DNA from: Anaerolineae bacterium
GTDB taxonomy: Bacteria > Chloroflexota > Anaerolineae > B4-G1 > SLSP01
Reading direction: 5' to 3'
Length of the DNA stretch: 64,000 nucleotides
Assembly (NCBI GenBank): GCA_026645815.1
Contig: JAPKMR010000017.1
Location: 1-64,000, forward strand
Below are positions 16,065 to 25,218 of this stretch, in pieces. Made by a program: the position numbers and the translations under genes. The first letter of the stretch is position 1; each line of letters begins with the position of its first letter. The notes under the pieces were generated by a model that saw nothing but the letters and a program-made list of their open reading frames with translations, did not search any database and was not told where the DNA came from.

Positions 16065-16802
16065 ATGCACGACTCGGCTGCACTGCCGCTACCGGAACAA
16101 CTCGCGTTGCAAGCCCAATGGCTGGCCCCAGCGCGCTCACGGATGTTACGTGAGCGCGGTATCGCGCGCCGGCAGTGCGTGTTGGACCTGGGAGCTGCCT
16201 ATGGCACAGTCACAGCAGAACTGGTGCGCCGCGCCGGAGGCAGGGTCATCGCGCTGGATCGAGAGTTCACGGCGCTCATGCATCCGCAAGGGACGTTTGC
16301 GGGCGCTCTGCGCGCTGGCGGGGATGCGCGAGCCTTACCGTTTGCCACGGCAAGCTTCGATCTTGTCTTGAGCCAGTGTACCTTGCTCTGGACTACACCT
16401 CTCGAAAGCACCATCCAAGAAGTAACGCGGGTATTGCAACCGGGCGGCGCACTCCTGGCGCTCGAGCCGGACTACGACGGGCTGATGGAAGATCCCCCCA
16501 GCATTGAAACGCGCACGTTATGGCTGGCGGCGCTATCCCGCGCCGGCGCCAATCCAACGGTGGGACGCCGGTTGCCAGGTCTGCTCGCAGCGCAAGGGTT
16601 CCAGGTGCGTGTGGCGCTCTTCGATAGCCTGGTCCCCCCTGCTTCGGAGCGTTTTGGGTTCTTGCGCGGCTTGCCCCTTATGCCAGAGGAACGTGAACGG
16701 CTATCGCGGGTGGAGCGCCAGGCGCAGGCTCTCGAAGGACCCTGGGCGCAGGTAGCCCATCTGCCCTTTTTTCTGATCACTGCGATTAAACCCAGACTGT
16801 AA
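16065..16802 (+). CDS. Class I SAM-dependent methyltransferase
   Basis: A 245-residue methyltransferase of the Methyltransf_11 type. Motif I is VLDLGAAYGTVT (about 40-51). The acidic residue after strand 2 is in RVIALDREF, motif II is FDLVLSQCTLLWT, and post-motif VLQPGGALLALEPDYDG follows. The start codon is only 7 bases after the stop of the Cys-tailed gene, so the two are co-transcribed and probably work together. The substrate is unknown; a peptide, a lipid or a cofactor are all possible. Ordinary length, no odd features. Confidence 0.85.
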   Translation: MHDSAALPLPEQLALQAQWLAPARSRMLRERGIARRQCVLDLGAAYGTVTAELVRRAGGRVIALDREFTALMHPQGTFAGALRAGGDARALPFATASFDLVLSQCTLLWTTPLESTIQEVTRVLQPGGALLALEPDYDGLMEDPPSIETRTLWLAALSRAGANPTVGRRLPGLLAAQGFQVRVALFDSLVPPASERFGFLRGLPLMPEERERLSRVERQAQALEGPWAQVAHLPFFLITAIKPRL

Positions 16803-16853
16803 GAGTTACACAAAGTGGTCATGCCGTGCTGAAACTCGCCGGAAGATGTGTTT

Positions 16854-16881
16854 TTGCAATTTTTCTGATTTCGGCTAAAAT
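16854..16881 (+). promoter_or_regulatory. Promoter of the rel leader
   Basis: TTGCAA (16854-16859) and TAAAAT (16876-16881) lie 16 bases apart. RNA would start near 16888 and carry about 220 bases of leader before the rel gene, including the leader ORF and terminator. Confidence 0.6.
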
Positions 16882-16942
16882 AGACCCAACATGAGTTCGA
16901 GGGCACACCTGATTCTCAAAGATTGCAGGCGAGGTAATTCCC

Positions 16943-17035
16943 ATGGCAAAGCCCCATCATTGCCAGGCTATGTTTATTGCACGTGACTGCTGGCGAATGC
17001 AGCCTTATTCTACGCTGCTGCATAATCAATTCTAA
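16943..17035 (+). CDS. Possible leader peptide (30 residues) ahead of rel
   Basis: An ATG at 16943 follows GAGGT at a 7-base spacing, and the frame is open for 30 codons to TAA at 17033-17035. The peptide starts MAKPHHCQAMFIARDCW and contains paired His, two Cys, one Trp and four Met/Phe. The stop codon touches the base of a strong terminator (17034-17071). That spacing is what one expects for ribosome-controlled attenuation. The alternative is that 16888-17075 is a small RNA gene and the ORF is accidental. Two internal hairpins (TGGCAA/TTGCCA; ATGCAGC/GCTGCAT) are visible. Confidence 0.5.
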   Translation: MAKPHHCQAMFIARDCWRMQPYSTLLHNQF

Positions 17036-17075
17036 AACCCCGCGCTTTTCTTGAGACAAGCGCGGGGTTTTGTTT
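17034..17075 (+). terminator. Intrinsic terminator or attenuator upstream of rel
   Basis: A perfect 14-bp stem (AAAACCCCGCGCTT at 17034-17047 and its complement at 17058-17071) is followed by TTTTGTTTT. It lies 35 bases before the rel start, in the sense direction, so full-length rel mRNA from the upstream promoter must read through it. Confidence 0.85.
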
Positions 17076-17109
17076 TCCCAATGAACAGAGAGATGTAGAG
17101 GAAAATCAG

Positions 17110-19083
17110 ATGGTCACTCCAGCCGAAACCGGATGCTCCGAGAATCAGGTCGAAAGCGCTTACCGCCGATTGACCGATGCGCTCGCCTATCTTCCGGAAA
17201 CGGATCTGCAGCTGATTCAGGAAGCTTTTCGGACCGCGCGCGATGCCCACAATGGTCAGAAGCGCAAATCCGGCGAGCCTTATATTTGCCATCCCATCGC
17301 CATCGCCGAAACCCTGGCCCACATGCATATGGATGCCGCCAGCATCTCCACCGCATTGCTCCACGATGTGCTGGAAGATACAACGATTAGCTACGAAGAT
17401 TTGAACCAGAAGTTCGGTGTCGAGATTGCCCAATTGGTATTGGGGTTGACCAAGTTTGACGAGCGCGTGGAGGCGCTACGCACGCAACGACTCGAAAACC
17501 TGGGACAACTCTCCCCCGAACAACGCAATGCTGCCAGCCTGGGAAATCTCTTTCTCGCCATGACCGCCGACCTGCGGGTCATCGTGATCAAACTGGCAGA
17601 CCGGCTGCACAACATGCAGACCCTCGAGGCGCTAAGAGCGGATAAGCGGCATCGCATGGCGGTGGAGACCGATGAGCTCTTTGTCCCCACCGCCAGTCGT
17701 TTAGGAATCTGGTTCCTCAAACAACAGCTCAGTGACCTGTGCCTGAAAGAGCTGCAACCCGAAATTTACGCGGAGATCAAGGAGACGCTTGCCGCGCGGA
17801 CACAGTTGCTCACGGAAACCTTAAATACCACCGTGGAGCAACTACACGAACAGCTACTGGCAGCCGGGCTAAACCCCACAGTGACGCCGTTGGATAACCC
17901 GGTATCCACCTACTATCGCAAAATTCAAGAGAATGGCAGCGATCCCACCCAAATCTACGAAACATTGCGGCTCTACATTGTGATGGATACGCCTATGGAA
18001 TGCTATCTCGCTTTGGGATGTGCCCATGAACTATGGCCCCCGCTACAGGGTGAGTTTCGAGACTATATTGGGGCGCCGGAGCACGATCTCTATCGCGCCC
18101 TGCACACCACGGTCGTAGGCCCGGAGGGCCATCATGTAGAGATTCGTATCTACACCGAGCAGATGCAACAGCTGGCGCAATACGGCATTGCCCTCTACTT
18201 GCAACACGGGAAGACACAACCGCTGCCGGAATTGTCGCTGATCAAAGAGATTACCTCCCTGCTTGAAGAAGACCCCCAGTCTTTCATCAACCAGCTCAAA
18301 TACGAGGTGGCGCCGCAGCGTATTCGCTTGTTCACGCCGGACGGCGATGTGATCAATATGCCGGCAGGGGCGACGCCGTTAGATTTCGCCTACGCCATCC
18401 ATACCGAAATTGGGCATAAATGCCAGCGTGCGCTGGTCAACCGGCAATCCGTGCCCCTCAATATCCAGCTAAGCAATGGCGCGCAGGTAGAAATCATCAC
18501 CAGACTAGAGGGGGGACCGGAACGCAAATGGCTCGATACGGACCTGGGTTATGCACGACACCCTGAAACCTTGCGTTCCATTCGCCGGTGGTTCGCGCGG
18601 CTATCAGAAGTCGAGTTGCAGCAGCAGGGTCGTGAGCTTATCGAAAAGGAAATTGCGTGTTGGGGAGAGTGTGAGGGGTGGACGCCGGATCAACTGCACC
18701 GGCTTGCCCGACACCGAGGCTTAACAAGTGAAGATTTCTGTCTGCGGGTGGGCAAAGGCGATATCCTTCCCGGATCGCTTAGCGCTTCTGTGCTCGATGA
18801 AGCGCTGGGAGATGACTCAGGGCAACGACATACCATCATCCTGGAAATCTATGCAATGGATCGTCCGGGGTTGATGTTCGACACTCTGCGCATCGTCGTG
18901 GATGAGGGTTTGGGTGTGGCAGATGCGATTGCGCATCAGATCGAAGCAGAAGGACTTGCCGTGCTGTACCTTGTCATCAAAACGGAGAATACGCGCATGG
19001 TAGCCCGCATTGCTCACCGTCTGGAAGAAGTGCGCAGTGTACTGCGAGTACGGCGAGTTAAAACCCTGCCACAGTCAAGGTAA
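17110..19083 (+). CDS. Rel/SpoT-family protein, probably (p)ppGpp hydrolase only
   Basis: A 657-residue long RSH protein. The HD hydrolase domain is intact: His61, H85-D86, E89-D90 (LLHDVLEDT) and KLADRLHNMQTL (161-172). In the synthetase domain the usual GRxKxxxSIYRKM loop is replaced by PLDNPVSTYYRKI (260-272). The usual PKxNGYQSLH reads PEHDLYRALH, and EVQIRT reads EIRIYT, so several ATP- and GDP-binding residues are missing. A TGS domain (about 405-465) and a C-terminal ACT domain (about 580-655) remain. I infer a hydrolase-biased or regulatory protein. Another synthetase should exist elsewhere in the genome. Transcription may be controlled by the leader at 16888-17109. Confidence 0.88.
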   Translation: MVTPAETGCSENQVESAYRRLTDALAYLPETDLQLIQEAFRTARDAHNGQKRKSGEPYICHPIAIAETLAHMHMDAASISTALLHDVLEDTTISYEDLNQKFGVEIAQLVLGLTKFDERVEALRTQRLENLGQLSPEQRNAASLGNLFLAMTADLRVIVIKLADRLHNMQTLEALRADKRHRMAVETDELFVPTASRLGIWFLKQQLSDLCLKELQPEIYAEIKETLAARTQLLTETLNTTVEQLHEQLLAAGLNPTVTPLDNPVSTYYRKIQENGSDPTQIYETLRLYIVMDTPMECYLALGCAHELWPPLQGEFRDYIGAPEHDLYRALHTTVVGPEGHHVEIRIYTEQMQQLAQYGIALYLQHGKTQPLPELSLIKEITSLLEEDPQSFINQLKYEVAPQRIRLFTPDGDVINMPAGATPLDFAYAIHTEIGHKCQRALVNRQSVPLNIQLSNGAQVEIITRLEGGPERKWLDTDLGYARHPETLRSIRRWFARLSEVELQQQGRELIEKEIACWGECEGWTPDQLHRLARHRGLTSEDFCLRVGKGDILPGSLSASVLDEALGDDSGQRHTIILEIYAMDRPGLMFDTLRIVVDEGLGVADAIAHQIEAEGLAVLYLVIKTENTRMVARIAHRLEEVRSVLRVRRVKTLPQSR

Positions 19084-19114
19084 TCCGTAAAAGCACCGGG
19101 TAAAGGAAATTGCG

Positions 19115-19780
19115 ATGTGTGGTAGATTCTTTATCGCCCTGAAGTATGATGACCTCGAAGCCGCGTTTCCGGAGTTCGAAGCGCCTCGAGAATGGCAAGC
19201 ACGTTACAATATCGCTCCCACACAACCCGTGCCGGTGGTTGTCAACGACGGACAACCCTATATCACCTTTTTCCAATGGGGATTGGTCCCCTCATGGGCA
19301 AAAGACCCCTCGATTGGCAACCGGATGATCAACGCGCGGGCGGAGACACTGGCAGAAAAGCCTTCCTTTCGTGCGGCATACCGGCGAAGGCGCTGCTTGA
19401 TACTGGCAGATGGCTTTTACGAGTGGCGCGCCGAACCTGGGCAGCGCGCCAAGACGCCTTTAGCCATACGGCTGCGCTCGGAAGCGCCGTTTGCGTTTGC
19501 CGGTTTATGGGAAGTGTGGCGTCCGGATGACACCCCGCTGCTCACCTGTACCATCATCACCACAGAGCCGAACGCACTGATGGCGCCCATCCATGATCGT
19601 ATGCCGGTCATCCTGCCACGGAGCGCGTATGCCACCTGGCTCGATCCCGCCGAACGTAGCCCACACGACTTGCAGCACCTGCTGACGCCCTATCCGGCTG
19701 AGGAGATGTTCGCCTATCCCGTCTCGACATTGGTCAACAACCCGGCTAACGATGTTCCAGAGTGCATCGCACCGGTATGA
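19115..19780 (+). CDS. SRAP domain protein (HMCES/YedK family)
   Basis: A 221-residue SOS response-associated peptidase family protein. These proteins bind abasic sites in single-stranded DNA and shield them by a thiazolidine crosslink with the N-terminal Cys. Catalytic features are all visible: Cys2 after the removable Met (MCGRFF), Asn73 (MINARAET), Glu103 (ADGFYEW) and His160 (PIHDRMP). It follows rel by 31 bases and precedes a GH13 enzyme; no functional link to either is evident. Confidence 0.95.
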   Translation: MCGRFFIALKYDDLEAAFPEFEAPREWQARYNIAPTQPVPVVVNDGQPYITFFQWGLVPSWAKDPSIGNRMINARAETLAEKPSFRAAYRRRRCLILADGFYEWRAEPGQRAKTPLAIRLRSEAPFAFAGLWEVWRPDDTPLLTCTIITTEPNALMAPIHDRMPVILPRSAYATWLDPAERSPHDLQHLLTPYPAEEMFAYPVSTLVNNPANDVPECIAPV

Positions 19781-19819
19781 CGGGGTCTCTGCTTATTCGT
19801 TACTTTTTCAGGAGGGAAA

Positions 19820-21145
19820 ATGGCACAAGACACACCGCTCGCGTATCGGAATCTGGTAATCTACGAAATCTACGTCCGTAACCACGGTCCAAACGGCACG
19901 TTTGCTGAGGTGGAAGCGGATTTGCCCCGCATCAAGCGCCTGGGAGTAGATGTCATCTGGTTCATGCCCATCCACCCCATCGGGCAACAGAACAAGAAGG
20001 GGGACCTGGGCTGTCCCTATTCCATCGCCGATTATCGCGGCGTCAATCCCGAATACGGCACCCGCGAGGATTTTGCGCGGCTAATCCAGACCGCGCACGC
20101 GCTGGACCTCAAAGTAATGATTGACGTGGTTTACAATCACACGGCCCACGATTCCGTGCTGGTGCGCGAACACCCGGAATGGTTCCACCAGGATGCCAAC
20201 GGTGTACCGGTGACCACCGTGCCGGAGTGGAGCGATGTGATTGACCTGAAACACCCCGACCCCGGGTTGACTGCTTATCTCATCGAGACGCTGCAAGGCT
20301 GGGCGCAATTTGGCGTGGATGGCTTTCGCTGCGATGTCGCCTCGCTGCTGCCCCTGGAGTTCTGGCTAGAGGCGCGAGAAGCCGTGGCGCGGGTGAAACC
20401 GGGGGTGATTTGGATGGCAGAATCGGTGCATGCACGTTTCGTGGAGTACCGCCGGAGCGTCGGGTTGAGCGGGCTTTCGGACGGCGAACTCTACGGCGCG
20501 TTCGACATCACCTATGCCTACGATATATGGGCGATGGCGCAAGCGGCTTTCAAGGGCGTGGCGCTGCCTTCACGTTACCTGGAGCTGCTACGCCTCCAGG
20601 ACGCCATCTACCCGGCGAACTACGTCAAATTGCGCTGCGTGGAAAACCATGATCAACCTCGCATCATGGGTTATGTGCCCCAGCGCGAACGGGCGCTGGC
20701 ATGGAGCGCTTTCGAGGCTTTCAACAAGGGCGCTTTCCTCATCTACGCCGGGCAGGAATCCGGCGCGACGCACACTCCCTCGCTCTTCGACGTGGACAAA
20801 ATAGCCTGGGGTGATTATGCACTTGAGCCTTTCCTCGCCGCTCTGGCAGGGTTGAAGAAGGATATCGCGCAGACGCAAGGGAAATTCACGCTGCTGGCAG
20901 GCGAACCTGCGATTCAAGCCGCCTGGAGCGCGCCCGACGCCGGACTGCATGGCGTCTTCAATGTCTCGGGCAATAGTGGCAGCGTTGCAGTGCAATTGCC
21001 CGATGGCGTCTACACCGATATGTTGACTGGCGCATCCGTCAGCGTCAATGCGGGTCAGATCCCTCTTCCGCAAACCGCGCTGATCCTGCGCACGCCAGAA
21101 CTGGCCGACCTAAAGCTATTGCACTCGACCATGATGGATTTCTGA
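19820..21145 (+). CDS. Glycoside hydrolase family 13 enzyme (alpha-amylase type), cytoplasmic
   Basis: A 441-residue GH13 enzyme. Region I is DVVYNH (102-107). Region II is GFRCDVASLL, with the nucleophile Asp172. The acid/base Glu201 lies in WMAES, and region IV is VENHDQP with Asp277. A C-terminal beta domain follows the barrel. There is no signal peptide, so it probably acts on intracellular maltodextrin, trehalose or glycogen-type substrates. The exact subfamily cannot be fixed from the motifs. Clear binding site AGGAGGGAAA before ATG 19820. Confidence 0.93.
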   Translation: MAQDTPLAYRNLVIYEIYVRNHGPNGTFAEVEADLPRIKRLGVDVIWFMPIHPIGQQNKKGDLGCPYSIADYRGVNPEYGTREDFARLIQTAHALDLKVMIDVVYNHTAHDSVLVREHPEWFHQDANGVPVTTVPEWSDVIDLKHPDPGLTAYLIETLQGWAQFGVDGFRCDVASLLPLEFWLEAREAVARVKPGVIWMAESVHARFVEYRRSVGLSGLSDGELYGAFDITYAYDIWAMAQAAFKGVALPSRYLELLRLQDAIYPANYVKLRCVENHDQPRIMGYVPQRERALAWSAFEAFNKGAFLIYAGQESGATHTPSLFDVDKIAWGDYALEPFLAALAGLKKDIAQTQGKFTLLAGEPAIQAAWSAPDAGLHGVFNVSGNSGSVAVQLPDGVYTDMLTGASVSVNAGQIPLPQTALILRTPELADLKLLHSTMMDF

Positions 21146-21175
21146 GTCAAAGGGCTGCTAGCTGTTGTAGTCTTC

Positions 21176-21208
21176 GTGTTGCGGGGCGCAAGGTGCGCCC
21201 CGCAACAC
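21176..21208. terminator. Hairpin after the GH13 gene
   Basis: Perfect 15-bp stem (21176-21190 and 21194-21208) with a 3-base loop, 30 bases after the stop. It has no strong T-run. A short tandem of CGCGCCGCGCATCT follows at about 21230-21262. Confidence 0.55.
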
Positions 21209-21330
21209 GGTCTTTACGGGACGTGCACCTCGCGCCGCGCATCTCGCGCCGCGCATCTCGCGCCTTGTCGTATAGCCTGGACGTGGTATGTTTAGGCTGT
21301 TGCAGCCAATGACAAGGAGCGCTCACAAGA

Positions 21331-21972
21331 ATGGATCAAGTTGTAGACCGTGACCTGCGCCAAACGGTTTCGAGATTCTCACAGGCAGGCGTAGTGGTTA
21401 TCGCCGCCTATGTTGCCGCGCAGGTTCTGGCGGATATCGGAAGCCTGAAAATCGCCCTGGTGGGTGGATTTAGCATTGATGGCGGCACCTTCATCTACCC
21501 GCTCACCTTTACTCTGCGGGATATGGTACACAAGCTCCTGGGGCGTCGCAGCGCCAGAACCATCATCGTCGCGACCGCGGGTATCAATCTGCTCATGGCG
21601 GGCTACTTTGCATTTCTCAGCGCACTCCCACCCGATCCCAGCTGGACGCTGCAAGAAGCGTTCGCCGGGGTTCTCACCCCAGTATGGCGCATTGTCATTG
21701 CCAGCATCGCTGCGGAAGTCTTCAGCGAGCTACTGGATACCGAGGTCTACCATTTGTGGGTTACCCGCATCACGCGCCGGTATCAATGGGCGCGGGTACT
21801 GCTCAGCAACGCGTTCAGTATCCCTGTGGATAGCCTGATTTTCTGTTGGGGCGCGTTTGGTGGGGTTTTGCCGCCAGCCATTGTCTGGTCCATCTTCTGG
21901 GCGAATGTGTTGGTCAAAGGGCTTACCACGCTGATCAGTCTGCCAGCTATTTATCTGGTCAAGGGGGAATAG
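21331..21972 (+). CDS. VUT-family queuosine precursor transporter
   Basis: A 213-residue membrane protein of the YhhQ/VUT (DUF165) family, with about six helices. Family marks include YVAAQVLADIGSLKI, the DGGTFIYPLTFTLRDMV segment and ITRRYQWARVLLSNAFSIPVDSLIF (in parts). Characterised members import queuosine precursors such as preQ0 and preQ1. A tRNA-guanine transglycosylase gene lies 1.1 kb away on the other strand, which supports that role. The precursor-making genes queC-queF are not in the window, so salvage is plausible. Confidence 0.88.
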   Translation: MDQVVDRDLRQTVSRFSQAGVVVIAAYVAAQVLADIGSLKIALVGGFSIDGGTFIYPLTFTLRDMVHKLLGRRSARTIIVATAGINLLMAGYFAFLSALPPDPSWTLQEAFAGVLTPVWRIVIASIAAEVFSELLDTEVYHLWVTRITRRYQWARVLLSNAFSIPVDSLIFCWGAFGGVLPPAIVWSIFWANVLVKGLTTLISLPAIYLVKGE

Positions 21973-22015
21973 CCTGACACCAGCCATTATTTACTCGCTT
22001 TGCGAAAAGAGACCT

Positions 22016-23062
22016 GTGATAGACGAGATAAAATTGCAACAAGATGATGAACCGATAGAAAACACGGCGCCAGAGGATAAAAGCCTGGCGCTGATTGAGG
22101 CTTTCCTCAGCCAGCATGGTGCGCTCGCAAGTTCAGAGGCGGTTACTCTGGAAGATGAAACGCCGCCTGAAGGGTACCGCTCAGGCTTTGTGGCGTTGAT
22201 TGGGCGTCCCAATGCCGGGAAGTCCACGCTGGTGAATGCCCTGGTCGGGCAGAAAATCGCCATCGTTTCGTCCAAGCCACAAACGACGCGCAACCGCATT
22301 CTCGGCATTGTCACCCGCGCCGAAGCGCAAATCATGCTTGTGGATACCCCGGGCATCCACAAGGACCCGGTATTTCGCCTGAACCGCCGAATGATCGAGC
22401 AGGCTGTGGCAGCGATTCCCGACGCGGATGTCATTCTCTTTCTCGTGGACCTTACCACGACCCCGCGCGATGAGGATATACACATCGCCACGCTGCTGCG
22501 CCAGAAAGCTGCACAGCGACCGGTTCTGATCGTGGGCAATAAGATTGATCGCATTCCGCAAGAACTGGCGGAAGCACACCTGGAAGCCTACCATGCGCTG
22601 TTACCGAATAGCACCCGCATTCCCGCGATTAGCGCTCTGGAAGGGACCGCGCTCGATAGCCTGTTGGAAGCCATTATCACGCGCCTGCCCGAAGGACCCC
22701 GCTACTATCCGAATGCCCAAATCACCGACCAGACTGAACATCATATCGCTGCGGAGCTGATCCGTGAAGCAGTGCTCAACCTCACGCGGCAGGAAGTGCC
22801 CCACGCCAGCGCGGTGCTGGTAGAGGATTTCGAGGAGCGTGAGAATGGCATCACCTACATCTCCGCCACGCTATGGGTGGAGCGAGATTCACAGAAGCCC
22901 ATTCTCATCGGCAAGGGCGGGGAAAAACTCAAGCGTATCGGATCAGCCGCACGCGCCGAGCTGGAGCGCTTCATCGGCGGGCAGGTCTACCTCGAACTGT
23001 GGGTCAAGGTCAAACCGAAGTGGCGGGATGACGTTGCCCGACTGCGGGAACTGGAATTATAG
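22016..23062 (+). CDS. era: GTPase Era, 16S rRNA-binding
   Basis: A 348-residue Era: GTPase domain with G1 GRPNAGKST (63-71), switch region KPQTTRN, G3 DTPG and G4 NKID, followed by a KH domain with ILIGKGGEKLKRIG and ending KPKWRDD. Era binds the 3' end of 16S rRNA and checks 30S maturation. An acidic N-terminal extension of about 50 residues precedes the usual start, and the only usable initiation codon is GTG 22016 with a weak binding site. The extension is unusual in length but begins before any in-frame Met, so it seems genuine. Confidence 0.95.
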   Translation: MIDEIKLQQDDEPIENTAPEDKSLALIEAFLSQHGALASSEAVTLEDETPPEGYRSGFVALIGRPNAGKSTLVNALVGQKIAIVSSKPQTTRNRILGIVTRAEAQIMLVDTPGIHKDPVFRLNRRMIEQAVAAIPDADVILFLVDLTTTPRDEDIHIATLLRQKAAQRPVLIVGNKIDRIPQELAEAHLEAYHALLPNSTRIPAISALEGTALDSLLEAIITRLPEGPRYYPNAQITDQTEHHIAAELIREAVLNLTRQEVPHASAVLVEDFEERENGITYISATLWVERDSQKPILIGKGGEKLKRIGSAARAELERFIGGQVYLELWVKVKPKWRDDVARLRELEL

Positions 23063-23068
23063 CCACCA

Positions 23069-24253
<1,185 letters not shown>

Positions 24254-24262
24254 TTATAACAG

Positions 24263-24308
24263 TTTTTGGGTGCAGCGGCACCGAGTACGGCGCCGCTGCA
24301 CCCAAAAA
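24263..24308. repeat. Hairpin with GGCACCG-AGTA-CGGCGCC core
   Basis: Arms of 21 bases (24263-24283 and 24288-24308) pair with one mismatch around the loop AGTA. It has the same core as 41-78 and 26674-26717 but different outer arms (TTTTTGGGTGCAGC). The ends carry T and A runs, so it could also terminate transcription in either direction between tgt and its minus-strand neighbour. Confidence 0.8.
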
Positions 24309-24345
24309 TGACAGGGCTAACCCCAATCGCAGGCCCCCAAAGGTA

Positions 24346-25218
24346 TCAGGGCGCGGGGGGCGTAGGCAAGGGCGAAAGCCCAGGCGTGACCTCTAGCGGC
24401 GTCTCTGGGAGCGTTGTCTCAACAGTTGCGGCGGGCAATACCAGTTCCATCACCTCTGCCCACAACGCTTCCAGTTCCAGACCCACGCGGAACGAACGCT
24501 CGTTGATCAATGTCTGGAGCTCCTGTAGCCGTAGCTTTAGCGCCGCAAGTGTTGGCTCCAAATCAGGTAACAGGGCGCGCGCCTGTTCCAAGTGGGCGAT
24601 GGCAAGGGTGGTCGCCTCAGCTGCGGCGCGCGGGTCTTCCTCCAGGAGCAACAGGCGCACCCGTAGCAAGTCCTGCGCGGTCTGGAGTAATGCCACACGT
24701 CCTTCCAGCACGCCTACTTGCTGATTGACCGTCTCGTCTTTGCCTTCCACCAACTCTTGCAATAATGCAAGCTCCGCTTTCAAATCCACCAGCAGCTCAC
24801 CCTGCGCTTTTACATCTGCCTCAACGTCAAGCAAATCTGCCTCCAGCGTTGCGACATGCGCGGTTGTCTCGTCCAATGCTGCGGTTTGAGAGGCGAACGC
24901 CTCGTCGCGACCGGCGGTTTCCTCGCGAGCCTCCTGCAATGCCGTTTCCAGCGTCGTCAAGCGCTCCTCGAAATTCTGCAAATCGGTCTTGGCCCGCGCC
25001 TGTTCCTGCGTTACACGCTGTTCCAATGCCGTGATGCGGGCAGTATTTTCCTGCACGGGACGGACAAAGGTGCGATAGACCCAGGGCACGCCGAAGTACA
25101 AGCCCGCACCGATGAGCAAGCCCAGAACGATGACGAAAATCAAGCGCAACATGAATTTGAAGAATACGCCTACTGCGCGCCAAAAGGCGCTCCCTGATGA
25201 AGCTGGGGTTTCAGTCAT
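24346..25218 (-). CDS. Membrane-anchored coiled-coil protein
   Basis: A 290-residue protein: short cytoplasmic N-terminus, one membrane helix (about 17-45, FMLRLIFVIVLGLLIGAGLYF), then a long Glu/Leu/Ala-rich coiled coil (about 55-175). A helical region follows, and a Pro-rich C-terminus. There is no enzyme motif. Its ATG overlaps the stop of the helix-hairpin-helix gene by 4 bases, so the pair are translated together. I infer that the two coiled coils interact. Function unknown. Confidence 0.75.
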   Translation of the reverse strand: MTETPASSGSAFWRAVGVFFKFMLRLIFVIVLGLLIGAGLYFGVPWVYRTFVRPVQENTARITALEQRVTQEQARAKTDLQNFEERLTTLETALQEAREETAGRDEAFASQTAALDETTAHVATLEADLLDVEADVKAQGELLVDLKAELALLQELVEGKDETVNQQVGVLEGRVALLQTAQDLLRVRLLLLEEDPRAAAEATTLAIAHLEQARALLPDLEPTLAALKLRLQELQTLINERSFRVGLELEALWAEVMELVLPAATVETTLPETPLEVTPGLSPLPTPPAP

